From the NCBI RefSeq assembly GCF_964199755.1, contig NC_133903.1:52939239-53003238 (forward strand): a stretch of 64,000 nt of DNA. Reading direction: 5' to 3'. Shown here in pieces: positions 12,997-24,300 of this stretch. Numbering within the stretch: the stretch's first letter is position 1; every line of letters begins with the position of its first letter. The translations under genes were made by a program, and so were the position numbers. A model generated the notes under the pieces. The model saw only the letters and a program-made list of their open reading frames with translations. It made no database searches and had not been told where the DNA came from. The stretch is from Larus michahellis (taxonomy: Eukaryota; Chordata; Aves; Charadriiformes; Laridae).

Positions 12997-15900
12997 ACTG
13001 ACCTGTCTTTAGGGCATTTCAAGTTCTTATTTCAACACTTTACACCAGGACACTGTTTGTTGTTTTTTTAAAATATATACATTTAAAATTCTGCTGGGTC
13101 ACTTTATAAGCTTCTCACAACACTAGAGCCAGATACAGATCTACGTCACACAAGTGTTTACTAAGAACAAGCAATGCCAACAGATAGACCATTACACTAT
13201 CAAACAGCAAGGGTAGAGCACGTACAACCAAATAAGTGAAATAACTGGCTTAAACCAAAGTGACTGGTTACAATTACAGCAAAGTCAGTCACCTGCACAA
13301 AGAACGACTTCAGTTTTCTACACCTTTGTTATATCGAGTGCCTCGCTAGAACTTCACATCTTTCTTCCAACACTGATGCCTGTCTCTTAGAAAGAATTTC
13401 TACCGTCTCCCATACTCCAGCCCAGCTCTAACACCCTTAAGTCAAGAGAGCCGCAGCTGAGCGCAGGGAGAGGAGATGGTGTACTATCCCACCCTGGCTC
13501 TTGGCTAAGTTCTTCACCTAGTGTAAGAAAGCCCTGCTGGCTGGGAGCAATGGGCCAGCTGGCCCTGTATCCAATAACCTTGACTCTTTGGCAGTCCCCA
13601 AGAGCAGACACATATTGCGATAACCCACCAGAACACATTTCCAGCCTCCAGACATTCGTGAGCCTGGCATTTCCACACCAGAAGCAGTATCACCCCACGC
13701 AATAGTCCTCAGCTCTACTGCAAACTTTTCCAGAAGACTGTTTGGTCCAGGTAAGCTTTTAGCAGCCGCAACATCCCGAAGCAGTGAGTTTTCCTGCATA
13801 ACACCACCTTATGTGAAGCATCTTACTACTTCTGTATCTGCTACTTGCTCGTGGCATACGACACCCTTTACTGGAAAAGGCAATTCCTTATTCAGTTCTC
13901 CACTGGTTTTAACAGGTCTCTATCAAAAGCGCGCTCTTTTCTGGGCTAAGCTTCTCCTGTTCCACTACCCCTTTTTTATGCTGAAGGAACACGAAATCTT
14001 TGTCTAGGGTGGCTCAATTGCTCTCAGAAAATAGACATTCAGCTAAAAATCTCTCACTGCTATTCCTGCAAAAGATTTCAACTTACTTGTCCAACCCAAA
14101 CCTAGCACAGCAGTCCAGAACCTTTAAAAGCAGGATGCTTACCTAATTAGTCCAGTTTTCTTCCCTGTTGTACTTAGAAGACATGACTCTACAGAATTCA
14201 AATTACACAGCTCACAAGGAAAATTAAAAACTGGTGACTTCTAAGTTGAGACCTCTCTGGCTTTGGATTAGGGAAATCTTTATGTCCACCACATCAAACC
14301 AGCAGGTGAGAATTTTGGTCATCGAAAAGATGAAAGACGGTAACACCTCAACCCCTGACCTGCTGCAACAGCCAAAATGGTGAATATTCACTGGAACCCT
14401 TCTGGTTTCTTTCTACACTTGATTCCTAAGAGGAACCTCAAATACGCATAATAAAAAATGGGAACATTTTAGACACCAAGCACAGCTGACCTTCACATAA
14501 AGCTATCCTATTTCAATAATGTGTAAGAAATGATGCATTAGTATCCAACATGTCTGTTATGCTTTGTAAAGCTAGCGGGGATGCTGAAAAGCTTTCTTTT
14601 TTTCCAGTGGGATGTCTTTTCATAGCTCTTAGCCATGTAGGCTGGACCATTTAGTGGGATTATGATTTGAGAAGCTGGTGATCCTGATGTCTGGATCCCA
14701 GGCCACATTTTTCCAAACTCTCGCATATCATTTACAATTACTTGTCCACTAACCACGGGGCAACCGTTGGAAGGTCATTTGTATGGATAACTGCTACGGA
14801 GAACTTGTGATCTAACTGAATCGACACCAGCGCTAGCAATAAAGAGCATCCTCTCAGCCCTAACCAAGGCTTGACTCCAACTCTATGCAGAACTCCTGTG
14901 GACCAAGCCACAAAAGCCTTTTCCACATGAAAAATATTGAACTAATATAATTTAAAGCATGAATTTAAGCTCATTTGAAAGGCTGCAAAACCATGTGTAG
15001 GCATGGTTATTTCAATAGTAAAGTTGCAATTTTCGGTTTAGCTTCAGCGAACTGAAGGCATTTAAACGTTAAACATATATAAGCCAGTCCTAATCTGAAG
15101 AGGTTTCCAGTAAGGGCCTGTACCAGCTTAACAGCGTAGGGAAAAATAAATCAATTTAAAGTGAAACTTGTTCAGTGATCATGTACATCTCAGACCTATG
15201 ACTGGAGGGACTTTGGTCTATTGACAGTAATCACACACTTTAACACAAGCCCGACATCATCTCTTCATCCACCAGACAAAGAAAATTTCACGCTGGAAAA
15301 CAATAATGACAACAAGTTAATATTTTCAGTAATAAGTTATCCTCACAAAGAGCACTTGACCTTCGTTGTAATTTCCACACAGCTTGCAGTAAACCACCTG
15401 AGTGTGTATAAAATGTAATGAATAAAGAAATATTAAAAATGATAGAATGTTATTAAAGTAGGTCACAATTCAAACAGCACAATTACTGAAAAAATGATGT
15501 TTGAAACTACATCACTCACAATCCTTCTCACACTGGATGAGCTACTCTATAATTTATTTTGCCTAACAACAGCTTCTGTCCATATTCTCTCTCTCTTTAT
15601 CCCCAAAGACTCTATTAATGCAGCCCACTGTGCCGCATGACAGCGTAATGCCCACATGAGGCATGAAATGTCACAGATCACAGATTTACACCTGGCCAAC
15701 ATAATAGATTCATCAAATTCTTTCAAGCAGTGGAAACGTTTGTTGTTATTTTGTGGGTCAAGCCTCACGGAGGCAGATGGAATGGGCACTTTATTTACAT
15801 GTGAAGTCCCCAAGCCCATTCACTTTATTTATGACGGACAAAATCTGGCCTTACACAGTCATCCAAGAAGCCTTGGACCAAAGACATTGTTATTTTACAA

Positions 15901-18900
15901 AGATAAGGAAGAGCGGTTTTCTCTCAGGCTTGTGGATGACGATGAACATTCATTTTGTTCCTTAACATCACATTCCACATACCCTGAACATCTTAAAAAG
16001 CTCAGAGTTGGTATTTTGATTCACATCCTAAGAGAAAAATCAGTGCAATTAAGACCCACCTGTATGTTAAGGCAACTCTGACAGCCAGTAACAGAATGAT
16101 GAGACTCTCCCCAGCGCTCACAACTGCCTGGTGAAATCCCACCAATTCTGTAGAAACTGCCCCATAAGCCTGTGTAACACAGGTCGGAGTGGTCAGATCT
16201 TCTCTATTAACCAGAAATTCAAGACACGAGGATGCAGATATTGGCTTTACCCATCCTTCCGTAGCCTACAAAACAATCTAAACTGTCCAAAATACATGAA
16301 AATGTAGAAAGGAAATCCTTGGATGCAAAATGTATCACTTTATAGGTTATGAATACTTTGAGTGATTTTGCAACCGCATTTTAAATTATTGACATTGATG
16401 TCATCATGAGCATTTTGAGGAAATTCTACATAAATAGAGAAATTCTTTGCTAGAAGGAGAGCCTTAACCCTGTTATCTTTTAATTATCTATCTGTGTTGC
16501 ATATGAGTATTAGTGACATACGTAGGTTAGAAGCAGAGCCTCCTTATGTGTCAGCTTGCAGGAGAATAAAATCTCAGGACAAGTCTTCAACAGAAAAAGA
16601 AAAAAAATAAGTACCTACTATTGCTCTTCATACTTTGTTAATAAAATTATATATGAAAGTCTGGATGCATATCTAATCTTATCTCCTAGCATCTGCCACT
16701 GCTCCGTGACCTCTCAGATTGACTGCAAGCGCTTTGATAAATGGACTAAAAGGCAGCCAGTAGATACACAGCAATCCTCCAAGTTCCCAGACCATACTTT
16801 GACTGAATCACAACAAACGCACCATCCCTAAAACTCCAAACTAACATGAAGCCTCTTCTCCCCCGAGCAGCATATTCCACCCTACTCCTTTTCCAACGTG
16901 AATACCAAAAAGAGCACTGCCATTAAAACACATTCGTAACTCGACAATGACTTTTTACACAGAAGAGGTGCTTTTTTTTTTTTTTGCAGAAAAGATTCAA
17001 GTTCAGATAGCTAAAAGGAAAATCGTGATTATAGATATGAAAAGATTTACACATCAACTCCTTTCTCCTGAAATACCAGTTTCAGTAAGATTTATCAACT
17101 GTTTACTATGGACGGATGGTTCTTCCATCCACTGGTCCTCATAAAACAAGGGGGGGAACTACCACACTAGAAGGAGAGGGAAATATGCCATGGCCAACTT
17201 GAACCGAAGGGGGACTTCTCCATTAGAAGTCTGTAGCTGTCTAACTTGGAAATGGGCTTTGATGTGTGGTCTTGCAAAAAAAATGACTTAGTCCCTGAAA
17301 CAAGTAATTGCAATGACTTCTATGCATTGACATAATCCACTATAAAGACCACCTGAAGTGGAACACTGTGTCATATAACGCTCAGCCACAATAACTCAGT
17401 TTAGAAGAACCTGCAACTAATAATATGCACAAAACGAGATCACTGCTACCATGACACATTTCCAGGGAAGGGAGGAGTGATGGTGTAAGACCATCTTCAC
17501 CTACCCCTCCACAAAACCGAAGCTAAGCAGAAAGGAAATATCAAGTAATGCTGAGTGTCTGGATTTCCTCTCGGTTTAGCAGCTGAAGATGAAGAAACCC
17601 CTGGACATGCGGAGTTGCCAGGCAGGCGTGCCCAGAGAGCCTTGGGCCCATGGGGAGGCAAAAACATTGACCAAAGCAACATATCCTGAAGGAAGGCAAA
17701 GCATTCACTTCATCTTCACGCTCAGGCTTTCAAATGAGATGTAAAATAGAGCCCTGACCATTCATCGTCATTAAAGATCCCATGGCAATTCTTGCAAGAG
17801 TAAAAATGTTAACTAACATGTCCTGGCCAATATCCAACTCGGATAATTGCATTCTGCTTCCTAAATTCCCCTTGCAGTTTCAATTGGATTAGTTTTTCTT
17901 CATTTCTCTTCCCCAAACCCCTCCTGCATAATGTTTCTAGCCCAGAATGGCTGCTGTATTCCACTCCAGAGGTGCGTGAATTATCAGTGTTGGGCAATCC
18001 CAACATACATTTTGTATACATTAGTCAGAGAAAATGCTCTGTGAGCCAGAGTAATACCCTCACCTCTCACTAAGGAGTATTTAACTTTTCAAATGAGAAA
18101 TCCCACTGCTGGTAGTAAGATTTTTTTTTTATTATTATTTTTTTTTCCTAAAATACTGCCCTGCAAGGAAGGGTAAAGGTACCAAACGCAGCCTCCTGCC
18201 AATTAGAAAAGTCCTTTGCTGGGCCATATCCTCATCTTAAGGAACCAGATGCAGTTGCTTTGACTTCAGTAGAACTCCGCTGCATTAAACCAGGAGTAAA
18301 TATTCACACAGTATTATTCCACTAAGTCACTCATGTTTAAATCTTGCAAGAATCACTGAAGTTGGCTGTTGAATGCATCAATCTGCAGATACAGAAGAGG
18401 AATCTCGGAATGTATTCTCCTTGCTTTTAACTGGCTTGCACAACGTTCATGCAATTTTAAAGGAAATAAACAGAGAATATACTTATTTAAAGGAGAGTTG
18501 GAGGTTCTTTACCTTGGCATACCGATGAAAAATGAAAGTGCTGTGAAATATGAATCTCCTGTTGTTTGTTATATGTACTCTACTGTAAGTACTCATAATA
18601 CTATGGAGGCAAACTAAAAAGTCCTGACCCAATGCATTTTACAAAACAGGAGGAGCAAAGGTGATTTATGTGCATAACAGTAAAAACTGACAAGCCTTTG
18701 ATTTTCTTGTGGAACAATCCCAAAACGATTGTCAAGACTGCTTAGGTTTTTCACCCTCTGCACTTCCTGTAATAGGACTATTTTATCCAAAATGCTGTTT
18801 TATAGACACTGTGTAAAGGGTCATTTCCATCAGCTATCCAGGTTACTCAAAAGAATACTTTTCATTCCCTCTTCCAAGAACTCTTAGCATCAGTTGAGAA

Positions 18901-20916
18901 TGGCTTGTTTTCATTTCCAGCCTGCTTCTGCATCCCTGGTAAAGCGTAAAACACAAACATCCCGCCTGCTTGGTTTGTTAGAGCCCTGATAGCAGAAGGA
19001 CATCCTTAAAAATCCGAGAGCATGACTGTAGGCAGCCTGCAGCCAGGTGAACAGGAAACACAGAGATATACTCGTTTTGGTATTTCCACATGAGTACCGT
19101 AACCCTTCTCCTTTCCCCCTTGTAGACAGTAAATTCACTTAATAGGTGTCACTGTGAAAGCATCCGCATTTGCCAGCTCCAGGCTGGGTTAGTTACACCA
19201 TGATGTTTACTTCCCTACACAAAGCGTGGAAGGGACAATGTGGGACCTCCAACAGCAGCCTACTTCAGGGGCAAACGCTCCTAGTACTAAGGTATGGAAC
19301 CAAGCGGTGAAATTAAAGCTTGGTACCAGAGGGCCAATGTCATGCACAAGCATGACAAGCTCACCTGATGAGTGCAGATGGTTCTGCAAAGGAATTTTAT
19401 GTCAGAATCAGATGGTTAAAGAAACACAGACCATGCTCCTGGTCTGCAGCGCACACACGAAGGTGGTAAGGAGAAAGCTGATCATCAGAAGTGACTGACT
19501 CAATTTTCTGCTGCTCATGTACTGCCATTCTGCATGCCAGTCTCGACTCCAGCTCAGCTCCTTTTGCACACAGTAGTTGACATCAACATGGGAAACGATA
19601 CCCATCCTCAATCATATGTTCCCATAGTTCCACTCCAGTGGAGAAACGGGCTTGGGCTGGAAAACACTGAAGTGTGCATCCTTATGGTAAGTAATGCTCT
19701 AGATTACCTGGCATTTCTACAGGAAACACGGGATTGAAAGCTTAATCCATTCACTGAAACTTAATCTCAAAAGCGTACAATCGTTCACCAATAGCTTCAG
19801 TTTCATGAACAATCTGAAAAGACTGGAGTAAGATGTCTCTTTCGGCCACTCCTTCCTTCCCACTTCCTTTTTTTTTTTTCCCCCCCCAAGACTACTCTAT
19901 CTGGAGCGGAGACGTTCGCATTACTGTGCTCTGAAACACAGTAGTCACTGCCACAACAATCAATAAAAAATCAGCATGACTACAGGAACAGAAGCTTGGG
20001 ATTAGAGAGATCTAAAACTGGAAGGATTTCCCTGCCCTCCCCTCTGCATCCTGAAGAACCCTTCCAAAACCTGACTGTAAACATTTTAATTCTCTGTCAG
20101 CTTGCTGGAGGAAATCATTACAGAGGCAAAATTGGAAAGCACCGGGTGCCGCTCTGCAATAAACGTCTGTCAGTCAAGCAGGCGTCACCCTGCAAGTCAC
20201 CCCAAGCACTTCCACCCTCCAACCCAGGAGAAGGGTGCTGGACACTGAGGGTTTGCTGGGAGCACTGACTGACTGATCAGGCCAAAGCTGTACTTCAGAC
20301 AGCCAATGGCACGATATTTTACTTTTTTATTTATTATTTAAAACAAACAGAGTCATCTTCCCTCCCCCCGCCTCCAGTTCAAGCAGTTTATACATTTAAT
20401 TCAATTTTAAGAGATACGTGTTTGTTTACTAGAGCAAACAAAAACCAGTAATGAAGAGCTGCAGTTAGAGAGAAGTAAGCAACCTGCTTGTCTTCCACTC
20501 AAAATTAAATTTTTAGCACCAAATATTGACATTAGAAGGTAAGCAGCTTAGTTCAATGTCTGCTTCTCACACCTTCCAAGTACACACCAGAGGATTTGGT
20601 GCGAGATCACTGAAGGATACGTGCTCGCCTATGCTGTGATTTCAGCATTACATCCCACAGAAACCACCATCTAAAATGTGTTGGGGTTCCTCAGGATCAA
20701 CGTTCATCACTCAATTTGCCAACACCATCAACCTCAGGAATCTTTTCCCTTTTCTCTCTAGTTTTCCCTGCCTTCATTCCTTGCAGCATCACAGAGGGAG
20801 TATGCCATATGCAGAAGAGAATGATGGTATCATGTACCACTGCACATCACCAGAACACAAACTGCACTCTACTTAGTTAAGGAAATATATTCAAGCAGGA
20901 GACCTCACTGCCAATT
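12997..20916. other. Long unique AT-rich stretch, no recognised gene
   Basis: Nearly 8 kb without a recognisable exon or transposon. Minor features are T14 at 16972-16985 followed by GCAG, T-rich sequence near 18120-18150, and several overlapping minus-strand open frames at 13387-13799 that match nothing I know. A + strand segment at 19574-19686 has good splice-site consensus but no recognised protein. The best reading is intron of the leftward gene. Confidence 0.45.
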
Positions 20917-20981
20917 AAAGGAAGAAGGAAGGGGGGGGGGGGAGAAAAGGGAAGGAAAAAAAAAAAAAAAAAAAAAAGAGA
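20917..20981 (+). repeat. 65-nt uninterrupted polypurine tract (G12, A22)
   Basis: Every base from 20917 to 20981 is A or G. The tract includes G12 at 20931-20942 and A22 at 20956-20977. Such tracts can adopt triplex or other non-B structure, and they cause sequencing and polymerase slippage. It lies about 1.1 kb on the presumed downstream side of the CpG island, so on the minus strand it would be a polypyrimidine tract in the transcript. Confidence 0.9.
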
Positions 20982-22029
20982 CCAGAAGGACCTGTTGCAA
21001 AAAAGAGAGAAAAATTATTTAATTCAGATTAAAGGTTTGGGTTTGGTGCTTTTTTTTATATTTTGGGTTTAGATTAACCACTCACATGAATACCTACAAG
21101 CAGTTTAACACCACAATTAAAAAGGCACAATCAATTCAGCCGAGATTGCTTAAATCCAACATAATTATTTCCCATAGAACTACTGAAGTCTACTGAAAAC
21201 ATCGCTGCAGCATTAGAGGGTTATTTGCTCCAAGGACCTTTTTAATATGGCTGTATTGTAATACTGCAGTGCAAAAGCCTCTCTAGACATAAAAAGAAAT
21301 TTAGCTCAGAAACACAACTTGTGGACAATGGAAAATAAATTTGCTTCAATTTGCACTTATTTAATAATAGCATTATTTAACAAGATCAGTTACAAACACT
21401 ATCCTCAAAAGACATAGCAGTGCACCTCTTCTCGTGAGACTCCTAGGGCACCAAAATGAAATTCATTTCTCCAAACGAAACATTCAAAGCAACCAGCAGC
21501 ACTAGAAAGAGCATATTTAAAAGGGAGAAAAACATTTTGTGACTGACCAGAAAAAACAGCCCCTCTCCGTCCTCTGTATTCCCCCCTCCCCTCCCATTAC
21601 TTTAAAGCTGCCATATATTTCACTGGCAAAGAAAATTATATTTTTCCACTAGAAGTAACAACATATTTGTCACTACATTTTGATTTTCATTCAAAATCAA
21701 GAACACACTGAATTTGCACGCAGTGGGAAACAGCTACTAAAATCTGGGTGTATGCTGTATCACATCACTACTCAAACCCCACATACCCTTGCATAATTAT
21801 TTTGCTACACGATGATGCCTAATTGGCCACCAACCTAAATGATTAATTACCTACATTATAACAAGGCGTTGAGAAAAAGGCCGAAGGGCTACAAAATACT
21901 CATTGGGGTTGCAAATATTAAACCAAGAGAGGTCAACTGGCACAAGTTGCGCCTTGCAGGCTGCGCACACGTAGGTGGCTGGCGAGAAAACCCTGCTAAA
22001 GAGTCACACACACACACACAGAAAAATAA
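20982..22029. other. AT-rich DNA bordering the CpG island
   Basis: AT-rich sequence with abundant TTTAAT/ATTTAAT motifs and no open frame of note, turning abruptly GC-rich after about 22030. A (CA)8 run at 22005-22020 marks the edge. No repeat family is recognised. The text is compatible with a conserved promoter-proximal intron, but that cannot be judged from one sequence. Confidence 0.4.
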
Positions 22030-22449
22030 GAAAGGAACCGGTGTCTCACGTTCGTTCCCGCTACGGCCGCCGAGATGCTCACTACAAGCTCGAAGTTGGC
22101 TTTGCCCGGCTCTGGAAGTGTTAAATTATTCCACACGCCACCGCAGCGGCGGGTTCCCCGCGCAGAGCCGCGGTTCGCATCTCCCCGCTCGCACGTCCCG
22201 ATCGCGCAGTTCTCGCCGACTTCGCCCTGGCTGCCAGCCGCGGAGGCACCGGGCTGGCCGGGCATCCCTCCCCGCCTCCTCCTCGGCGGCTCCTCCGCTG
22301 CCGCGCCAGCGCCTCCCTCCCGGCAGACAAAACTTTGCGCTTTTCTCTCCGCACCGAGTTACGCGGGCGCGGCCGCCCCGGCAGCGGCTCCCGCGGAGAG
22401 CCGGGATCCCCCCACACACCCGCGCAAGGCGTCAGCGCGGAGGATTGGC

Positions 22450-22460
22450 GGGGGGGGGGG
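22450..22460 (+). repeat. G11 run in the CpG island
   Basis: Eleven consecutive guanines followed by AGG, within the island. It is a mononucleotide repeat with quadruplex potential and is likely to be poorly resolved in assemblies. Confidence 0.85.
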
Positions 22461-22547
22461 AGGATGCCACGGGTGACTCCCCCCCCACCGCGCAGCCCCG
22501 CATCCGCCCCCGCGCAGCCCCGCGGTTGGCTCCGCGCCTCCCCACCG

Positions 22548-22565
22548 CCTCCTCCTCCTCCTCCT
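22548..22565. repeat. (CCT)6 repeat adjoining the first-exon donor
   Basis: Six CCT units on the + strand. On the minus strand these are AGG repeats that begin two bases after the intronic GT of the predicted donor at 22566-22567. G-rich triplets just inside a 5' splice site commonly act as splicing enhancers; that role here is inference. Confidence 0.8.
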
Positions 22566-22567
22566 AC

Positions 22568-22605
22568 CTGCAGCCGGCGCCGCTCCCCGCAGCGCTCCCG
22601 CTCAT
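22568..22605 (-). CDS. Possible first coding exon of the leftward gene (partial)
   Basis: On the minus strand an ATG at 22605-22603 opens a frame reading MSGSAAGSGAGC plus two bases (AG), and then meets a consensus donor CAG|GTAGGA. The segment would therefore be 38 coding bases ending in phase 2. The context is GAGGAGGATGA, with A at position -3, a reasonable Kozak site. The frame stays open upstream to another ATG at 23043, so the start could lie further 5'; I prefer the proximal ATG because the upstream peptide is low-complexity Gly/Ala/Arg. The peptide is not recognised. The exon may equally be entirely untranslated. No matching second exon was identified in the 22 kb to the left, so the first intron would extend out of the window or its acceptor was missed. 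Confidence 0.28.
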
Positions 22606-22851
22606 CCTCCTCTGCCGGCGGAGGGCTGCGCGCCCCCTCCCCACCCTTCCCCTGCGCTCCCGCAGCTGGGCGCGCAGCCTGCGCCGGCGGACGCGGCTCC
22701 CCGGCGAGCGGACCCGCGGCGCTCTGCGCGCAGCGGCGGCAGCGCCGGTCCCCTGCAGCCACGGCGCTACCGCATTCCCCCTAATAGCCGGGCGCGCCGC
22801 ACCCGCGCCTCCAAGCCCCCCGCCCCGGCCGGGGGGCAGGAGGCGGCGCCC

Positions 22852-22883
22852 GGCGGGGTCTCCCCCCGGCGGGGTCTCCCCCC
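22852..22883. repeat. Tandem duplication, 2 x 16 bp
   Basis: Two perfect head-to-tail copies of GGCGGGGTCTCCCCCC (22852-22867 and 22868-22883) in the CpG island. Each unit contains a GC-box-like GGCGGGG core. The likely cause is slippage or a recent local duplication. Confidence 0.9.
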
Positions 22884-23240
22884 GGCCCGGCCCAGCAGCC
22901 CCGGCCCCCCCCCGGGCGGCAGCAGCCGCCCCTCGGCTGCCCTTCCCCGGTTTTCTTGCTCGGGGCTCTGCGCCTCGCAGGGTGCCCCGAGGGAGGGCGA
23001 GTGCGGGCCCGCGGCTCCCAACTCGCTGGTCGCCCACCCGCATCCTCCCTCAACCCCACCGACCCCCGGCAACCCCGTTCTTACACCCCCTCTCACCGTC
23101 AGACGCTCCCCAGGCTGCTGTTTCTTCCTCCTGCCCCAAGGGCCGGCAGGTGATTCCGGAGAAAGCTGATGAAAGTCATTCCAGCACGCAGGTGGGGGCA
23201 GAGGGGCTGGGCTGGTTATCGCTGCCGGCTCGGTGGCAGG

Positions 23241-23839
23241 GGGAGTACAGCCAACAGCGGAGTTTGGGTAATGGGACACTTGAACTGTCACCCAGACCAG
23301 GCAGCATCGTCCCTCTCCAGCAGTGGCCAGACAACAGGCAGTAACTGAGAAGACTGATGTGCCTTTGGCCAGCAGAGGTAGGTCCCTCAGTTCAAGCGTA
23401 GACCCTAAGGGTGTTCTGGGCCCACTGGGATGTGGCCTTGCACTTCATTCCCATGTGGACTTCTTTTCCTTGGCCAGTTCTGCCTGGCTGTCCCACAAGA
23501 GGTTTGCTTCCCGCTGTCTGTCCTGTGCGGGGAGGAAGAGTAGATGTCTGTTCTTGCTGCTTGAAAACCGACTTTGAAAGCAGAAATACTTTTCCGTGAC
23601 AGTTTACAGCCACAGTAGATCAAACTTCCCGTTGATGTTCAGTATTTCTCCGGGAAGCTCTGACCTCGCCCAGCTCGGTCAGTAGGTGACAGGCCGGCTG
23701 GGCTGCGCTCAGGAAAGAGAATTTCCATCTGTCTGCAGGTATCTTTCTTGCTCTTCTTGCCCGCTCTTTCAATGGGATGTCACCAAACAGCAAAATTAAT
23801 CCCTGGCAAGGAAGAAATTCATGTGTGAGCTTGCAAACC
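23241..23839. other. Right shoulder of the CpG island
   Basis: GC content falls gradually here. A + strand donor-like GAG|GTAGGT has its GT at 23378-23379 and could end a divergent or alternative first exon, but no open frame or second exon supports it. No repeat is recognised. Confidence 0.35.
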
Positions 23840-24300
23840 TCAGCAGTGAGGCAGCGATTAAAGTTCTTGTCTAATTCTAGGAGATCACGCTTGTAATAGC
23901 TAGAGAATGAGGCTTAAGCTGCTTTAGACATCCCTTCATATGTAAGATCATTAAAGCGTCGGTGGCTACTGCCCCTCATAGGAGAGGGAGCCTCGCTGGA
24001 GGTGTTAATAGTTGCCGAGTTCGGTGACTACCACCATGCGACAGGGTGTTAACCTTTTGTCAGTGTGACCCCACACATTTGACTAAACCATTTTTCCTGG
24101 CCCCAATCTCTTACCAGCTCTCCCGAGTCACATATTTATTGCAAGAGTAATGGCTCTTCCTGCTTAATAAGCTGCTTTGATGCAAACCTTGAGCCATTTG
24201 ATAATGGCTGCCTCAGACATTTTGCTGTCCTGAACTCATGGGTGATAAAAGATGAATAAAGCTGTCAAATATCTTATTGATTATGTGATTGAGATGTACC
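23840..24300. promoter_or_regulatory. Candidate conserved non-coding element near the promoter
   Basis: The stretch is not repetitive and carries a run of transcription-factor-like words. These include CTTTGAT (TCF/LEF type) at 24175-24181, CTGTCA (MEIS/TGIF type) at 24262-24267, and TTGATTATGTGATTGAG with several PBX/HOX-like TGATT cores. It starts roughly 600 bp beyond the island. The call is based on motif texture only; conservation is unknown, and single short motifs occur often by chance. Confidence 0.25.

Larger units (their letters stand above)
22030..23240. promoter_or_regulatory. CpG island promoter
   Basis: About 1.2 kb of very GC-rich sequence dense in CpG dinucleotides, set in an AT-rich locus. 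It contains many GC-box-like strings (CCGCCC, GGGCGG types), long G and C runs and no obvious TATA box, which is the make-up of a vertebrate CpG-island promoter. A strong minus-strand splice donor at 22566-22568 indicates that a transcript starts inside the island and runs leftward. A weaker + strand donor at 23378 allows divergent transcription. The transcription start cannot be placed from sequence alone. Very long open frames cross the island on several frames of both strands. They reflect the scarcity of stop codons in GC-rich DNA and their products are Pro/Arg/Ala/Gly-rich, so they are not evidence of protein. Confidence 0.88.

Noticed and set aside
13594..13747. Possible + strand exon ending at CAG|GTAAGC
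   Set aside because: The acceptor is plausible, but all three frames contain stops before the donor.
15656..16081. 141-codon + strand open frame
   Set aside because: No recognised family, no splice-site pair at its ends, and it overlaps an open frame on the opposite strand; consistent with chance.
22121..22762. 213-codon minus-strand open frame in the island
   Set aside because: Same compositional cause; it reads through the strong donor at 22566-22568 and the peptide is Gly/Arg/Ala-rich without a domain.
21839..23344. 501-codon + strand open frame across the CpG island
   Set aside because: Stops are rare in GC-rich DNA; several other frames on both strands are also long and open here, the product is low-complexity Pro/Arg/Ala/Ser, and it runs unchanged from AT-rich flank through the island without splice logic.
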